Below are positions 1 through 8,774 of a stretch of 64,000 nucleotides of DNA, in pieces. The DNA is from Acidobacteriota bacterium (GTDB lineage Bacteria; Acidobacteriota; Terriglobia; Terriglobales; Acidobacteriaceae), in assembly GCA_013289875.1 (NCBI GenBank), contig JABCZC010000018.1:1-64000 (forward strand), read 5' to 3'. The position numbers and the translations under genes are program-made. Positions within the stretch are counted from its first letter, which is position 1, and each line of letters starts with the position of its first letter. Under the pieces are notes generated by a model. The model did no database searches and was not told the DNA's origin. It worked only from the letters and a program-made list of their open reading frames with translations.

Positions 1-743
1 TCGGCCAGTGGGAAAGCGGTATCTGCGGGAGTTGATGAGGGCCCTCCAATGGGCTGACTGACGACAGGCTGGTCGGGCTTTGCGGAATTCGCGCTGTTCG
101 TAACGATGCCCGGCGCGGCGCTTGCGCTAGACACCGGCGGGGCTGCCGGACATCCGCACGACTCGGATTCGTTGTCGACGACCTGCTGCAGGCTGCCATG
201 CTCGAACATCACGCGCTGGTTGGGCTGCACGCGATACAGGCCGCCTTCAAACTGGCTGGTGACGGTAACATACGGCGCGTTCGCTCCGTGGTTGTCGACG
301 CAGGTGTCGCCCTTCTGGTTAGTGCGGATCTTGAGGTCAGCCTGGCCGGGGCCGGAGATGAGGATGCGCAAGTCGGGCGTCAGCAACACGTCGGAATATT
401 TGTCGGGCGTATAGCTGGCTTCGATGGCTCCGCGATCAAGCGCGATCATGAGGGCGGAGTCGGCTGAAGCGTCGCCGGGATTTGTGGATGTGTCCTTCGA
501 CAAATGGATTTTCGTCGACGCGCAAAGACGCAACTCGCCGCCGCGCGCCAGCTGGACGTGCGCCGTCACGTCGCCTGCTGTGATGGTCCCGTTGTTGCCG
601 ATGCTGGCCTTGCCATTTTCGACTGAGAGGGATCCGGAAAGGGAAACGCCCTCCGTCGGCACGTAAGCGATTGGTTGCTGTTGGGCGAAGGCGGGCGCTG
701 CGAGGATTAATGTTGCGAGTATGAGAGAGCTACAGAGACGCAC
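1..743 (-). CDS. Secreted protein of unknown function, C-terminus beyond window
   Basis: This gene reads on the minus strand from a GTG at 743 and stays open to the window edge, so the C-terminus is missing. The first residues form a clear Sec signal peptide (hydrophobic LILATLILAAPAFA, cleavage expected before QQQP). The visible mature part (about 225 residues) is rich in beta-forming segments and contains a pattern of the type 'DLRILISGPGQADLKI' followed by 'GDTCVDN' and 'YRVQPNQRVMFEHG'. This loosely resembles FecR-like or other extracytoplasmic beta domains, but I do not recognise the family. A Ser/Ala/Pro-rich stretch follows, suggesting a linker. It starts 5 bases after the trpG stop codon with GGAG upstream, so it is probably co-transcribed and translationally coupled with trpG. 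The start is supported by the signal peptide. The function is unknown. Confidence 0.75.
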   Translation of the reverse strand, partial: MRLCSSLILATLILAAPAFAQQQPIAYVPTEGVSLSGSLSVENGKASIGNNGTITAGDVTAHVQLARGGELRLCASTKIHLSKDTSTNPGDASADSALMIALDRGAIEASYTPDKYSDVLLTPDLRILISGPGQADLKIRTNQKGDTCVDNHGANAPYVTVTSQFEGGLYRVQPNQRVMFEHGSLQQVVDNESESCGCPAAPPVSSASAAPGIVTNSANSAKPDQPVVSQPIGGPSSTPADTAFPLA

Positions 744-747
744 CCGG

Positions 748-1311
748 TTACAACTCCAGAAAATTCTTGATGAGATGCTTTCCGTCGCTGGTCAGCACGC
801 TCTCAGGATGAAACTGCACGCCCTCGACAGGATATTTGCGATGACGCAGACCCATGATGGTACCGTCTGCCGTCCGAGCGGAGACTTCGAGGTCTCCGGG
901 AAAGTTTTTTTCAGAGACGATGAGCGAGTGATAACGGGTGCAGGTCATGGGACTGGCGATGCCGGTGAAGACGGTCTTGCCATCGTGTTCCACTTCACTG
1001 GTCTTGCCGTGCATCAGCTTGGGCGCGCGAATCACATCTCCGCCGAAGGCCGCACCGATGGCCTGGTGGCCGAGACAGACGCCTAGGATTGGCACTTTGC
1101 CGGCGAAGCTCCGAATCAGGTCGATGCTGATCCCGGCCTCCTGCGGTGTGCACGGCCCGGGCGAGAGCAGAATGCGCTCCGGGGCGAGAGCTTCGACCTC
1201 GTCGACCGTGAGCTCGTCGTTGCGGCGAATCGTCATCTCCGCACCCAGCTCGCCCATGTATTGCACGAGGTTGTAGGTGAAGGAGTCGTAGTTGTCTAAA
1301 ACAAAGATCAT
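748..1311 (-). CDS. trpG: Anthranilate synthase component II (glutamine amidotransferase)
   Basis: This class I glutamine amidotransferase subunit supplies ammonia to TrpE for anthranilate formation in tryptophan synthesis. The 187-residue length is normal for TrpG/PabA. The N-terminal [13 protein letters not shown] motif, the oxyanion segment LSPGPCTP, the nucleophile Cys79 in GVCLGHQ and the catalytic His168/Glu170 in QFHPES are all present. In bacteria with one such subunit it can also serve PabB in p-aminobenzoate synthesis; no pabB is visible here. It is the only amidotransferase in the window and lies about 2.1 kb downstream of trpE on the same strand, separated from it by two plus-strand genes. 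The following secreted-protein gene starts 5 bases after its stop. Confidence 0.95.
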   Translation of the reverse strand: MIFVLDNYDSFTYNLVQYMGELGAEMTIRRNDELTVDEVEALAPERILLSPGPCTPQEAGISIDLIRSFAGKVPILGVCLGHQAIGAAFGGDVIRAPKLMHGKTSEVEHDGKTVFTGIASPMTCTRYHSLIVSEKNFPGDLEVSARTADGTIMGLRHRKYPVEGVQFHPESVLTSDGKHLIKNFLEL

Positions 1312-1397
1312 CGAGGCGAAGACCGTTGACGCTCATTTCCAGTGTAACGCCCGTTGTGGCGGTGCTATGCTGGTTGGCAGATCGGGAGGTTCGTGCC

Positions 1398-1991
1398 ATG
1401 AAGCTCTCTGCTCTGCTGTTATTCGCCGGTTTAGCTTCTGCCTGTGTCGCCCAGTCAAACCCGGCGGCTCCTTCCAACGACAACGTGACGGTTGACGATC
1501 AAGCGCTCTCTCGTGCAGCGGCTGCGATGGCTGCGTCGGCCAGGCTGAAGGACCTCGACAGGATGATGGACCGCATCAGCCGCGCGAATTGCCCGGTGGT
1601 GCTGACCAGCGCATGGCTGGCTCCGCGCCTGCAGCAGGTCAGGTCCGATCAGGATCCCGGTGGAAACGGGATCGATCTCGAGTTCCAGAATGCGAGTGGC
1701 AAGGCGATCCGCTCGATGGAGTTGTCTGCGACAATCCTTGTGAAAAAGAGCATCTACGGTCTCGGCTACCTGCCCCCGGTGCGCCTCTCGCTCACGGCGT
1801 ATGGCACTCGGAATATCGACTCGACATTTGCCGAACTGCGCCGGCTCTCGCTGCCGACTGAGATGCATCCCGCGCGGGTCGAGAGTATCCGGCTGGAGCA
1901 GGTAACCTTCGACGACGGCTCGCTGTGGAGTTCTACTGCCGACCAGTACTGCGGGCTGACGCCGGACCCGATGCGCAGCATCGCCCGCTAG
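1398..1991 (+). CDS. Secreted hypothetical protein
   Basis: The start chosen is the ATG at 1398, which has a good GGGAGG ribosome-binding site 8 bases upstream and begins a signal peptide (MKLSALLLFAGLASACVAQ). The ASAC segment is close to a lipobox, but the -3 position is Ala rather than Leu/Val/Ile, so cleavage by signal peptidase I after CVA is equally likely. The mature protein (about 178 residues) begins with a low-complexity, helix-prone stretch and continues with a probable beta-sandwich. That part contains 'IDLEFQNASGKAIRSMEL', reminiscent of secreted domains of the FxLYD or Ig-like type found in acidobacteria. I do not recognise a specific family. It is transcribed divergently from trpG. 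Confidence 0.7.
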   Translation: MKLSALLLFAGLASACVAQSNPAAPSNDNVTVDDQALSRAAAAMAASARLKDLDRMMDRISRANCPVVLTSAWLAPRLQQVRSDQDPGGNGIDLEFQNASGKAIRSMELSATILVKKSIYGLGYLPPVRLSLTAYGTRNIDSTFAELRRLSLPTEMHPARVESIRLEQVTFDDGSLWSSTADQYCGLTPDPMRSIAR

Positions 1992-2082
1992 GCGGCTTCC
2001 GCCTCAGCCTACTCCCATCCGGTGATTTGGCCTGCCGTGCTATGCTTCTCCATCCCCTGACCATCTGAGCTGAGGGAAAGCT

Positions 2083-3420
2083 ATGTCGGCCATAGAACCT
2101 GCGGTTCGCGAGGGTGTATCTGCGTCCGGTTCGGCGCCTGCGATCGGCCGTGCCGCCATGCGCAAGGCAACGTGGCGGCTGATTCCGCTCATCGCGCTCG
2201 GCTACGGCACGGCCTACATGGATCGGGTGAATATCAGCTTTGCCTCGCTGCAGATGAACGGCGACCTGCACTTCTCGGCTTCGATCTACGGGTTGGGCGC
2301 CGGACTGTTTTTTCTGAGTTACGCTGCGTGCGAGGTTCCTTCGAACCTGTTGTTGTGTCGATTCGGCGCGCGGCGCTGGCTATCGCGCATCATGATCACG
2401 TGGGGCGTGCTGGCGATCGCCATGATGTTCGTGAAGACGCCGATGCAGTTCTACGTGCTTCGTTTTCTGCTGGGCATGGCGGAAGCGGGGTTCTTTCCCG
2501 GGGTTGTCTTTTATCTCATGCAGTGGTTTCCGCCGGAGATGCGGGCGCGCGCGATCAGCCGCTTTTATGTATCGCTGCCGCTGGGCTCGGCGGTGATGGG
2601 CGCGCTAGCCGGAGCGCTGCTGAATTTACAGGGAAAGCTCGGCCTGGCGGGATGGCAGTGGCTTTTTCTCGTTGAGGGGCTTCCAGCGATCGTGTTGAGC
2701 GTGGCATTCCTGGTATGGCTTCCGGACGGCCCGGCGGATGCGAAGTGGCTCACGGGCGATGAGCGCGCGTGGGTGCTCGAACAGATTCGCGTCGACGCGT
2801 GCTCGGGCGGCCACACGCATGACGTGGGGCGTGCTCTGCTCGATCCGCGCGTGCTTCAGATCGGGCTAATTTTCTTTTGTATGCTCGGAGCGAACTATGC
2901 CTACACCTTTTCCGCGCCCGCGATTCTCATCAAGCTGACCGGATGGAACGCGACGAATGTGGGATTCCTGATCTCGGGGATGGGCCTGCTCGGCGCGGCG
3001 GGAATGATCCTGAATGCACGGCACTCAGATCGCAGGAGAGAACGCTACTGGCACGTTGCCATACCGTTCTTCATTCTGACGGGAGGGTTTCTCATTGGGG
3101 GGCTCTCGATGGCAGCATGGCTGGTGGTTCCGGCACTGTGCTTCACAACGGTCGCTTACATGGCGCTGCTTGGGCCGGTGCTGGCGATCCCTCCACTCTT
3201 CCTGAAAGGCAAGTCAATGGCAGCCGGTATTGCCGCGATGAACACTGTCGGCATGCTCGGTGGGTTCGTTGGTCCCTATTGGATGGGCATCGCGAAGGAT
3301 ATGACGGGCGACTACCAGCATGGCATTTTGACGCTGACGGTTCCCAGCCTCGCCGCCGCGTCGATCGTGTTGTGGATGCGGCGGGTAGCGCGGCGGCAGA
3401 CGGCAGCGTCTATGATTTAG
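2083..3420 (+). CDS. MFS transporter, anion:cation symporter (ACS) family
   Basis: A 445-residue polytopic membrane protein of the major facilitator superfamily. The first helix carries YMDRVNISFA and is followed by 'GLGAGLFFLSYAACEVPSNLLL' split over helix 2, then RFGARRWLSRIM and 'RFLLGMAEAGFFPGV'. These are hallmarks of the ACS family, which takes up organic anions such as tartrate, hexuronates or phthalate by proton symport. About 12 transmembrane helices are expected, with a central loop near residues 215-255. The substrate cannot be read from the sequence. The start is supported by GAGGGAAAG 6 bases before ATG. No catabolic genes lie beside it: it converges on trpE and follows a secreted protein gene. 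Confidence 0.88.
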   Translation: MSAIEPAVREGVSASGSAPAIGRAAMRKATWRLIPLIALGYGTAYMDRVNISFASLQMNGDLHFSASIYGLGAGLFFLSYAACEVPSNLLLCRFGARRWLSRIMITWGVLAIAMMFVKTPMQFYVLRFLLGMAEAGFFPGVVFYLMQWFPPEMRARAISRFYVSLPLGSAVMGALAGALLNLQGKLGLAGWQWLFLVEGLPAIVLSVAFLVWLPDGPADAKWLTGDERAWVLEQIRVDACSGGHTHDVGRALLDPRVLQIGLIFFCMLGANYAYTFSAPAILIKLTGWNATNVGFLISGMGLLGAAGMILNARHSDRRRERYWHVAIPFFILTGGFLIGGLSMAAWLVVPALCFTTVAYMALLGPVLAIPPLFLKGKSMAAGIAAMNTVGMLGGFVGPYWMGIAKDMTGDYQHGILTLTVPSLAAASIVLWMRRVARRQTAASMI

Positions 3421-3463
3421 CCGGCGGCTTGCAAAGTCGCGCGAGGCGGCAACGCCTGAGCGG

Positions 3464-4990
3464 TCATCCTCTTGCACGCTCGATGGCCCGAACGACTGCG
3501 CGGGCCTTATTCACGCTTTCTTCATACTCGCTTTCCGGGATGGAATCGGCGACGATGCCGGCGCCTGCCTGGATGTGTCCTTGCCTGCCCTGCATGAGCA
3601 ACGTGCGGATGGCGATGCAGGAAGTCAGATTGCCGGAGAAGTCGGCGTAGAGGACGCTGCCCCCATAGATGCCGCGCCGGGTAGGCTCCAGCTCTTCGAT
3701 GATCTCCATGGCACGAATCTTGGGTGCGCCGCTGAGGGTTCCGGCTGGGAAGCAGGCGCGGAAGGCATCTACGGCGCTGAGATCTTTGCGCAGCTTGCCT
3801 TCGATCGAGCTGACCAGGTGCATGACGTGCGAGTAGTGCTCGACGAACATGAGGTCCTTGACCTTGATGCTTCCGTACTCGCTGACGCGGCCTACGTCGT
3901 TGCGACCCAGGTCGACGAGCATGACGTGTTCGGCGCGTTCTTTTTCGTCGTGCAGCAGTTCGGCCTCGATGCGGAGGTCTTCGTCTTCACTGCTTGCGCG
4001 CGGGCGGGTTCCAGCGATGGGACGGTATTCCACGCGCTGGCCCTGCACGCGGACGAGCAGCTCGGGCGACGATCCGACAATGTGAGTGGCCGGAGCTTTG
4101 TCCAGTCCGAAACGCAGGAAATACATGTACGGAGAAGGATTCACGATGCGCAGCGCGCGATAGATCGAGAAGGGATCGACTCCGGGTTCGACATCGAAAC
4201 GCTGCGAGAGCACGACCTGAAAGACGTCTCCGGCGGCGATGTATTCTTTGGCGCGCACTACGGCCCGGAGAAAGTCCTTCTTCTTCGTCTTCGATTCAAT
4301 CCTCGGCTTGCCCTGTACTTTCCTGGCTCTGATCGCGGGCAGCGGGCGAGCCAGCCGCTTTGCGAGGCGATTCAGCCGGAGCAGCGCGTTCTCATACGCG
4401 GCGAGCGGCTTCTGGCGCCGCACATCGGCAGTGACGATGAGGAGGATTTCCTTTTTGACATGGTCGAAGGCAAGTACTTCGTCGAAGAACATCAGGCAGG
4501 CGTCGGGCATTCCGAGATCGTCTTTGGTTTGTTCGGGCAGGCGCTCGATTTGCCGAACGACGTCGTAGGCGAAGAATCCTACGGCGCCGGCGGTAAAGGG
4601 AGGCAAGCCTGGGAGAGACGCCGGGGTGTGTCCTTCAAGTTCCTGTTTCCAAAGAGCGAAAATGTCGCCTTCGATCTGGCGCGTTCTTCGTTTTTCGGTG
4701 ATTTCAATGGTTTTGCCCCGCGAAACCATCTTGCGATACGGCCGGATGCCGATGAACGTGTAACGGCCCACATTTTCGCCACCTTCGACGGACTCGAGCA
4801 TGAAGCATTCCGGCTCGTCGGTCGCGAGGCGCAAAAACGCGGTGACGGGGGTCTCAACGTCCGCAGTGAGGGGCCGGTAGAGAGGCACCAGCGTGTGAGA
4901 TCGCGCAAGACGAAGGAACTCAGAGCGCGCGGGGAGGGTGGTGCCTTTGGATCGCATGGTCAATGGCAATGGTAAACCGGGACTGGCCAT
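3464..4990 (-). CDS. trpE: Anthranilate synthase component I
   Basis: A 508-residue chorismate-utilising enzyme that converts chorismate and ammonia to anthranilate with TrpG. The N-terminal domain carries the 'FMLESVEGGENVGRYTFIG' segment, equivalent to the LLES tryptophan-binding region, so feedback inhibition is likely. The C-terminal chorismate-binding domain shows QVVLSQRFD, the NPSPYMYFLRF segment, SPELLVR, PIAGTRPRA, DLGRNDVGRV, HVMHLVSS, the 'FPAGTLSGAPKIRAMEII' core and GAGIVADS. All argue for TrpE rather than PabB. Initiation could be at 4990 or at the internal ATG at 4957; neither has a strong ribosome-binding site. The gene ends tail to tail with the MFS gene. The separation from trpG is unusual and treated as a finding. 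Confidence 0.94.
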   Translation of the reverse strand: MASPGLPLPLTMRSKGTTLPARSEFLRLARSHTLVPLYRPLTADVETPVTAFLRLATDEPECFMLESVEGGENVGRYTFIGIRPYRKMVSRGKTIEITEKRRTRQIEGDIFALWKQELEGHTPASLPGLPPFTAGAVGFFAYDVVRQIERLPEQTKDDLGMPDACLMFFDEVLAFDHVKKEILLIVTADVRRQKPLAAYENALLRLNRLAKRLARPLPAIRARKVQGKPRIESKTKKKDFLRAVVRAKEYIAAGDVFQVVLSQRFDVEPGVDPFSIYRALRIVNPSPYMYFLRFGLDKAPATHIVGSSPELLVRVQGQRVEYRPIAGTRPRASSEDEDLRIEAELLHDEKERAEHVMLVDLGRNDVGRVSEYGSIKVKDLMFVEHYSHVMHLVSSIEGKLRKDLSAVDAFRACFPAGTLSGAPKIRAMEIIEELEPTRRGIYGGSVLYADFSGNLTSCIAIRTLLMQGRQGHIQAGAGIVADSIPESEYEESVNKARAVVRAIERARG

Positions 4991-5366
4991 CGGGCAGCGC
5001 TGGCGACGGCGGGCGCGGCACGAGAGCCGAAACGCGAAGGCCTGCAGGGAGCATCTTGTCTATCCCCCAGAGGCATCACCGAAGGTAACCCGTTGGTGAG
5101 TTGTCAAGCCTTGCGAGGGGTCGATTTCGAAGCCTATACTCGGTGAGTTTGGGCAGAATTGGATTTTCTTCAATGGGACCGCCGGCGCGTTTTTGGACGG
5201 ATTTGCGGCAGGATCCTTGTAAGGCTTTGAAGTACGGACACATCCGACCATTTGGGACCGGCGGATGCGTCTGAGATCCGTGATCACCGGAGCCGCGATT
5301 CAAGAAGCGTTCATTCCGGTGAAGGAGAATCGGTCCCGGAGTGCAAGCAGGAGTAAAGGAATTTTT
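4991..5366. other. Divergent intergenic region between trpE and gdhA
   Basis: No convincing gene. The stretch must hold the trpE promoter (minus) and the gdhA promoter (plus). A TTGACA-like hexamer lies on the minus strand at 5107-5102. An imperfect 22-bp palindrome (CACC at 5077 to GGTG at 5098) sits just downstream of it and could be an operator or hairpin in the trpE leader. I see no run of Trp codons typical of an attenuator peptide. Confidence 0.4.
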
Positions 5367-6632
5367 ATGGCAACCATCTCTCTCGAGCAGGAAATCAATC
5401 CCTGGGAAGCCCAGGCTGCTCGATTCGACTTTGCAGCGCGAAAACTTAACCTCGACGAAGGCTTGTGGAAGGTGCTCCGCTACCCCGCTCGGGAAATCAT
5501 TGTGCATTTCCCGGTTTCGATGGACAACGGCCGCATTGAAATGTTCACCGGGTTTCGTGTTCAGCATTCGGTGGCGCGCGGTCCGGGCAAGGGCGGCATT
5601 CGCTATACGCCGGACGTTTCTCTCGACGAAGTGCGCGCCCTGGCCAGCTGGATGACCTGGAAGTGCGCCGTGGTCAACATCCCCTTTGGCGGAGCCAAAG
5701 GCGGAGTGATCTGCGATCCCAAGAAGATGTCCACTGGCGAACTGGAGCGCATGACGCGCCGCTATACCGCCGAGATCATTGAATTTATCGGGCCGGAGAA
5801 GGACGTGCCCGCCCCCGACGTCAACACCAATGAGCAGGTGATGGCGTGGATCATGGATACCTATTCCATGCACATGCGCCAGACGGTCACCAGCGTGGTG
5901 ACCGGCAAGCCGATCAACATGGGCGGATCGCGCGGCCGTCGCGAGGCCACAGGGCGCGGCGTCAGCGTGGTGTGCGACGAGGCTCTCAAGCACCTGAATA
6001 TGCGGCGCGATGGGTGCCGGGTGATTGTTCAGGGCTTCGGCAACGTCGGCTCCAACGCTGCCAAACTCATGCAGGACAAGGGCTACAAGATTGTCGGCGT
6101 CGCCGAATTCGAAGGCGGTCTCTTCAACCCCAATGGCATCGACGTCTGCTCGCTGATTGAGTATCGCCAGCGCAACGGCTCGATTCTCGGGTTCAAGGGC
6201 GCTGAAGCCTATGACCCGATCGAGATGCTCACGGCTGAGTGCGAAATCCTGATCCCGGCGGCGACCGAAAATGTGATTACCAGCCGCAACGCTGAGCAGA
6301 TTCGGGCGCGTATTGTGTGCGAAGGCGCCAACGGACCCACGACCGCGGTCGCCGACGAGATTCTCGCTGACAAGCGCATTTTTATCATTCCGGACATCCT
6401 GGCCAACGCAGGCGGCGTGACTGCTTCGTACTTCGAGTGGGTGCAGGACCGTCAGGGCTACTTTTGGAAGGAAGCCATCGTCAACGAACAGCTGGACAGC
6501 ATTCTGGCCGAGAGCTTCGATGATGTCGTCCGCTACTCCGAGGCTCACAACGTCAACAATCGCATTGCCGCTTACATGCTGGCCATCGACCGTGTAGCTT
6601 TCACGATCAAGCAGCGTGGCATCTACGCCTGA
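5367..6632 (+). CDS. gdhA: NAD(P)-dependent glutamate dehydrogenase
   Basis: A 421-residue Glu/Leu/Phe/Val dehydrogenase interconverting 2-oxoglutarate plus ammonia and glutamate. The N-terminal domain carries GFRVQHS, the substrate-binding GPGKGGIRY, the catalytic-lysine region '[19 protein letters not shown]' and '[15 protein letters not shown]'. The C-terminal Rossmann domain starts at [14 protein letters not shown], with [17 protein letters not shown] and '[15 protein letters not shown]' following. The length fits the hexameric small-subunit type. The start chosen is the ATG at 5367, behind GGAGTAAAGGA. A longer frame from 5265 has no ribosome-binding site and adds a non-conserved Arg/Ser-rich stretch. 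The gene is monocistronic, and a candidate terminator follows at 6716. Confidence 0.95.
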   Translation: MATISLEQEINPWEAQAARFDFAARKLNLDEGLWKVLRYPAREIIVHFPVSMDNGRIEMFTGFRVQHSVARGPGKGGIRYTPDVSLDEVRALASWMTWKCAVVNIPFGGAKGGVICDPKKMSTGELERMTRRYTAEIIEFIGPEKDVPAPDVNTNEQVMAWIMDTYSMHMRQTVTSVVTGKPINMGGSRGRREATGRGVSVVCDEALKHLNMRRDGCRVIVQGFGNVGSNAAKLMQDKGYKIVGVAEFEGGLFNPNGIDVCSLIEYRQRNGSILGFKGAEAYDPIEMLTAECEILIPAATENVITSRNAEQIRARIVCEGANGPTTAVADEILADKRIFIIPDILANAGGVTASYFEWVQDRQGYFWKEAIVNEQLDSILAESFDDVVRYSEAHNVNNRIAAYMLAIDRVAFTIKQRGIYA

Positions 6633-6715
6633 GGACTGGCCGTCCAGGCGCATGCGCTTTGCGCCATCCTGCTTCGGCAGATTCGGGCGCTCTCGTTGGT
6701 CGCGGAATAGAGTAT

Positions 6716-6738
6716 GGGGGTGCCATAACGGTGCCCCC
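6716..6738 (+). terminator. Candidate terminator hairpin after gdhA
   Basis: GGGGGTGCC and GGTGCCCCC form a 9-bp stem (two G-U pairs) around an ATAAC loop, followed by GTTCTT. It lies between the convergent gdhA and regulator genes. The T-tract is short, so it may be a weak terminator. Confidence 0.5.
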
Positions 6739-6773
6739 GTTCTTCGCGCGGGCAGCCCCGAAATCACGACTCC

Positions 6774-7142
6774 TTAGCTGCTTGCCGGAGAGAGCTTGCC
6801 TGGAAATCTCCGCGCCGGTTTCGCATTCCCCGGCCGCCTGGCTGCCGCCCGCATCTCATCCATGTTCTGCCAGTAGAGGTCGAGAGCCTGTCGGCCGCGG
6901 CGCACAAGCGCTGCCGTCGTCAGGGTGCGCTTACGCTCTATCGTCTTCTCAATCTCGATAAGACCGGCCTCTTCAAGACGAGTGAGTTGGACGGAAAGGT
7001 TTCCGCGGGTCAAGCCAGTAGCGCGCTCGATAAAGAGAAAATCAGCGCGTTCGCAGGCCGCTAGTACCGTCAAAATCGCCAGTCGCGCCGGTTCGTGAAT
7101 TGTCCGATCAATTTCCGGCATAGAACGCTGCGGTTCAGTCAT
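6774..7142 (-). CDS. Winged-helix transcriptional regulator
   Basis: A 122-residue DNA-binding protein made almost entirely of one winged-helix domain. Segments 'IHEPARLAILTVLAACERADF', split around the first helix, and 'GLTRGNLSVQLTRLEEAGLI' (recognition helix) match the small HTH family that resembles ArsR/MarR and is frequent in acidobacteria. A Lys/Arg-rich wing (TIERKRTLTT) follows, and a basic tail ends the protein. No metal-binding cysteines are present. It overlaps the end of the upstream membrane-protein gene by 8 bases, so the two are translated as a coupled pair. By analogy with other pairs of this type, it probably controls the membrane partner or its own operon. Confidence 0.85.
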   Translation of the reverse strand: MTEPQRSMPEIDRTIHEPARLAILTVLAACERADFLFIERATGLTRGNLSVQLTRLEEAGLIEIEKTIERKRTLTTAALVRRGRQALDLYWQNMDEMRAAARRPGNAKPARRFPGKLSPASS

Positions 7143-7824
7143 ACGAAACCTCCGGACGCGCGCTGAGGAGATGGTTGAGAAGCCAGTGATCGTAGAGGCT
7201 CAGAACAAGAAGCGTCGTGCAAACGATCTCTGGTAGAAGCCATTTCGACGAGTGCAAAAGAGGCACAAAGGGAACGCCGAGGACGGCGAAGAAGATAGCC
7301 GCGGACCCTGCAATGTACAAAGCGCGTCGCAGTTGAATAAAGCCATTCGCCGGAGCAGGATAGAAGCATCTGGGCAGAGTAAGCCACAACGTAATCCACA
7401 AATTCAGTGCACTCCGGTGTGCGTCCAAGCCACGGAAAAGACCAGTTCCAACGAAGACGGCCCAAATCCCAAGCCAGGCCCAGAAAAGGACGGGGGTGCG
7501 ACGGGGAGCAGGTTTAGTGTCCAGAATACTGAGCGGCTTGGCTTCAGAGATTTCAGGGGCACGATTTTGGACCATCCCGTATCGCTTGTACCAAGCATGT
7601 ATGCATGGAACACCGACGGGAAGGAAAAGCGCGATGATACTGACCGCGACGATCAGAACATGCCCGCGCGAAAGGTGTGTCGAGGAGCTTAGAAAACACA
7701 GGAAGAGCAATCCGGCCCAGAACCATGCAAAATAAAGGCCCTGCAAGTCATGGAAGTGCTCGGTAACGTAACGAAGTTCCTCTCCACGGTGGGTTGTAGC
7801 TGGCAAAGCGTCAGTACGTGTCAT
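7135..7824 (-). CDS. Integral membrane protein of unknown function, paired with HTH regulator
   Basis: 229 residues with about six hydrophobic segments. Two lie at residues 30-75 ('GLYFAWFWAGLLFLCFL' and 'HVLIVAVSIIALFLPVG'). After a hydrophilic loop at 80-110 come WAWLGIWAVFVGTGLF, the LWITLWLTLPRCFYPA region, 'YIAGSAAIFFAVLGVPFV' and a final hydrophobic helix. I see no catalytic or transport motif. The stop overlaps the start of the winged-helix gene by 8 bases. Membrane protein plus small HTH regulator pairs recur in acidobacterial genomes, which suggests a sensory or stress role, but that is inference only. The ATG start has a GAAGGAAGAAC-like purine stretch just upstream. Confidence 0.75.
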   Translation of the reverse strand: MTRTDALPATTHRGEELRYVTEHFHDLQGLYFAWFWAGLLFLCFLSSSTHLSRGHVLIVAVSIIALFLPVGVPCIHAWYKRYGMVQNRAPEISEAKPLSILDTKPAPRRTPVLFWAWLGIWAVFVGTGLFRGLDAHRSALNLWITLWLTLPRCFYPAPANGFIQLRRALYIAGSAAIFFAVLGVPFVPLLHSSKWLLPEIVCTTLLVLSLYDHWLLNHLLSARPEVSYD

Positions 7825-8107
7825 CGTTCTTCCTTCAGATCATCGTTTCCGTACACTCGCCCATACTTCTTTGGGGTAGTTTATGCTATGAACTGATTCA
7901 CAGCAAGAATCAATCCGCAGGAAAAGTGGTTCGAATCGGAACTGCAGTGACACTCGCCAGATGAGGATATGGAGTCGGAGAGGTAAGCGGTGCCAGGCGT
8001 GACAAAAGTTCCGCCCGGTCCAAGCGCCGTCCTTGCTGGTGCATAATGACCGTAGGGCCAGAGGATAAGGCACGCTCCAGAGTTTCCGAGCCCACCGAGC
8101 GAAATTC

Positions 8108-8770
8108 GTGAATCTGCCCAACTCCATCACGATGATCCGGATCTTCGCGGTGCCGATCCTGATCTGGATGCTCTCGCCGCACTTTCCGCGCGGCGGCTGG
8201 CATGGCGAGCAGGAGATTGTCGCCTCGCTCTTCTTCATCCTGGTTTCCATCACGGACGGAGTTGACGGGTATCTCGCCCGGCGCAGGGGCCAGATCACGA
8301 CGATGGGGATGCTGCTCGATCCGCTTGCCGATAAGCTGCTGATCACAGCCGCCTACATCGCGCTCGTTGAGTACAACCCGCACGTCGTCAAGCCCTGGAT
8401 TGCCGTCCTTGTGATTGGCCGGGAATTTCTAGTCAGCGGTTTGCGCTCGATTGCCTCCGCTGAGGGTTTCACCATTGAGGCGAGCGATCTGGGGAAGCTA
8501 AAGACGGTGATACAGATTGTTTCCGTCGTGGCGGCGATACTGGCGCATGGCTGGTACGTCTGGCGTTTCGGATGGTTCATCATGCCGGTCGATCTGATTG
8601 CTGTGGTCGGCGTGTACTGGATGGCGACGGTGTCCACGATTTCGGCAATTGACTACTTCGTTGGGTTTTGGCATAAGATCGAGCACGCATCGAGCGGACG
8701 GCGCACGCGCGATAACAGCTTTGTGCTCTCCCGCCGCAAGAAAGACCTGCCCGCGGCCAACAAAATCTGA
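8108..8770 (+). CDS. pgsA: CDP-diacylglycerol--glycerol-3-phosphate 3-phosphatidyltransferase
   Basis: This enzyme makes phosphatidylglycerophosphate, the committed step to phosphatidylglycerol and cardiolipin, in the inner membrane. The CDP-alcohol phosphotransferase signature is complete in 'DGYLARRRGQITTMGMLLDP' followed by LADK, which matches the D-G-x2-A-R-x8-G-x3-D-x3-D pattern. The N-terminus (LPNSITMIRIFAVPILI) is typical of PgsA. At 220 residues it is slightly longer than usual because of a basic C-terminal tail after the last membrane helix. The start is a GTG at 8108 with only a weak GAGCGA upstream. The 283 bases before it hold no other gene. It converges on the glycosyltransferase gene, with 4 bases between the stops. 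Confidence 0.9.
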   Translation: MNLPNSITMIRIFAVPILIWMLSPHFPRGGWHGEQEIVASLFFILVSITDGVDGYLARRRGQITTMGMLLDPLADKLLITAAYIALVEYNPHVVKPWIAVLVIGREFLVSGLRSIASAEGFTIEASDLGKLKTVIQIVSVVAAILAHGWYVWRFGWFIMPVDLIAVVGVYWMATVSTISAIDYFVGFWHKIEHASSGRRTRDNSFVLSRRKKDLPAANKI

Positions 8771-8774
8771 GCGG

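Noticed and set aside
3575-4975. 466-codon open frame opposite trpE
   Set aside because: It lies entirely over trpE, which has every family motif. The translation is low-complexity with no recognisable domain, and such antisense frames are expected in GC-rich DNA with third-position bias.
4991-5366. trp attenuator or leader peptide before trpE
   Set aside because: I found no short frame with a Trp codon run followed by competing hairpins, only one imperfect palindrome.
5076-6767. 563-codon open frame opposite gdhA
   Set aside because: It covers gdhA on the other strand, is rich in His/Asp/Arg, and has no ribosome-binding site or domain. It is a codon-bias artefact.
7825-8107. tRNA-like GGTTCGAATC near 7926-7935
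   Set aside because: The T-loop-like string has no matching acceptor, D or anticodon arms around it.
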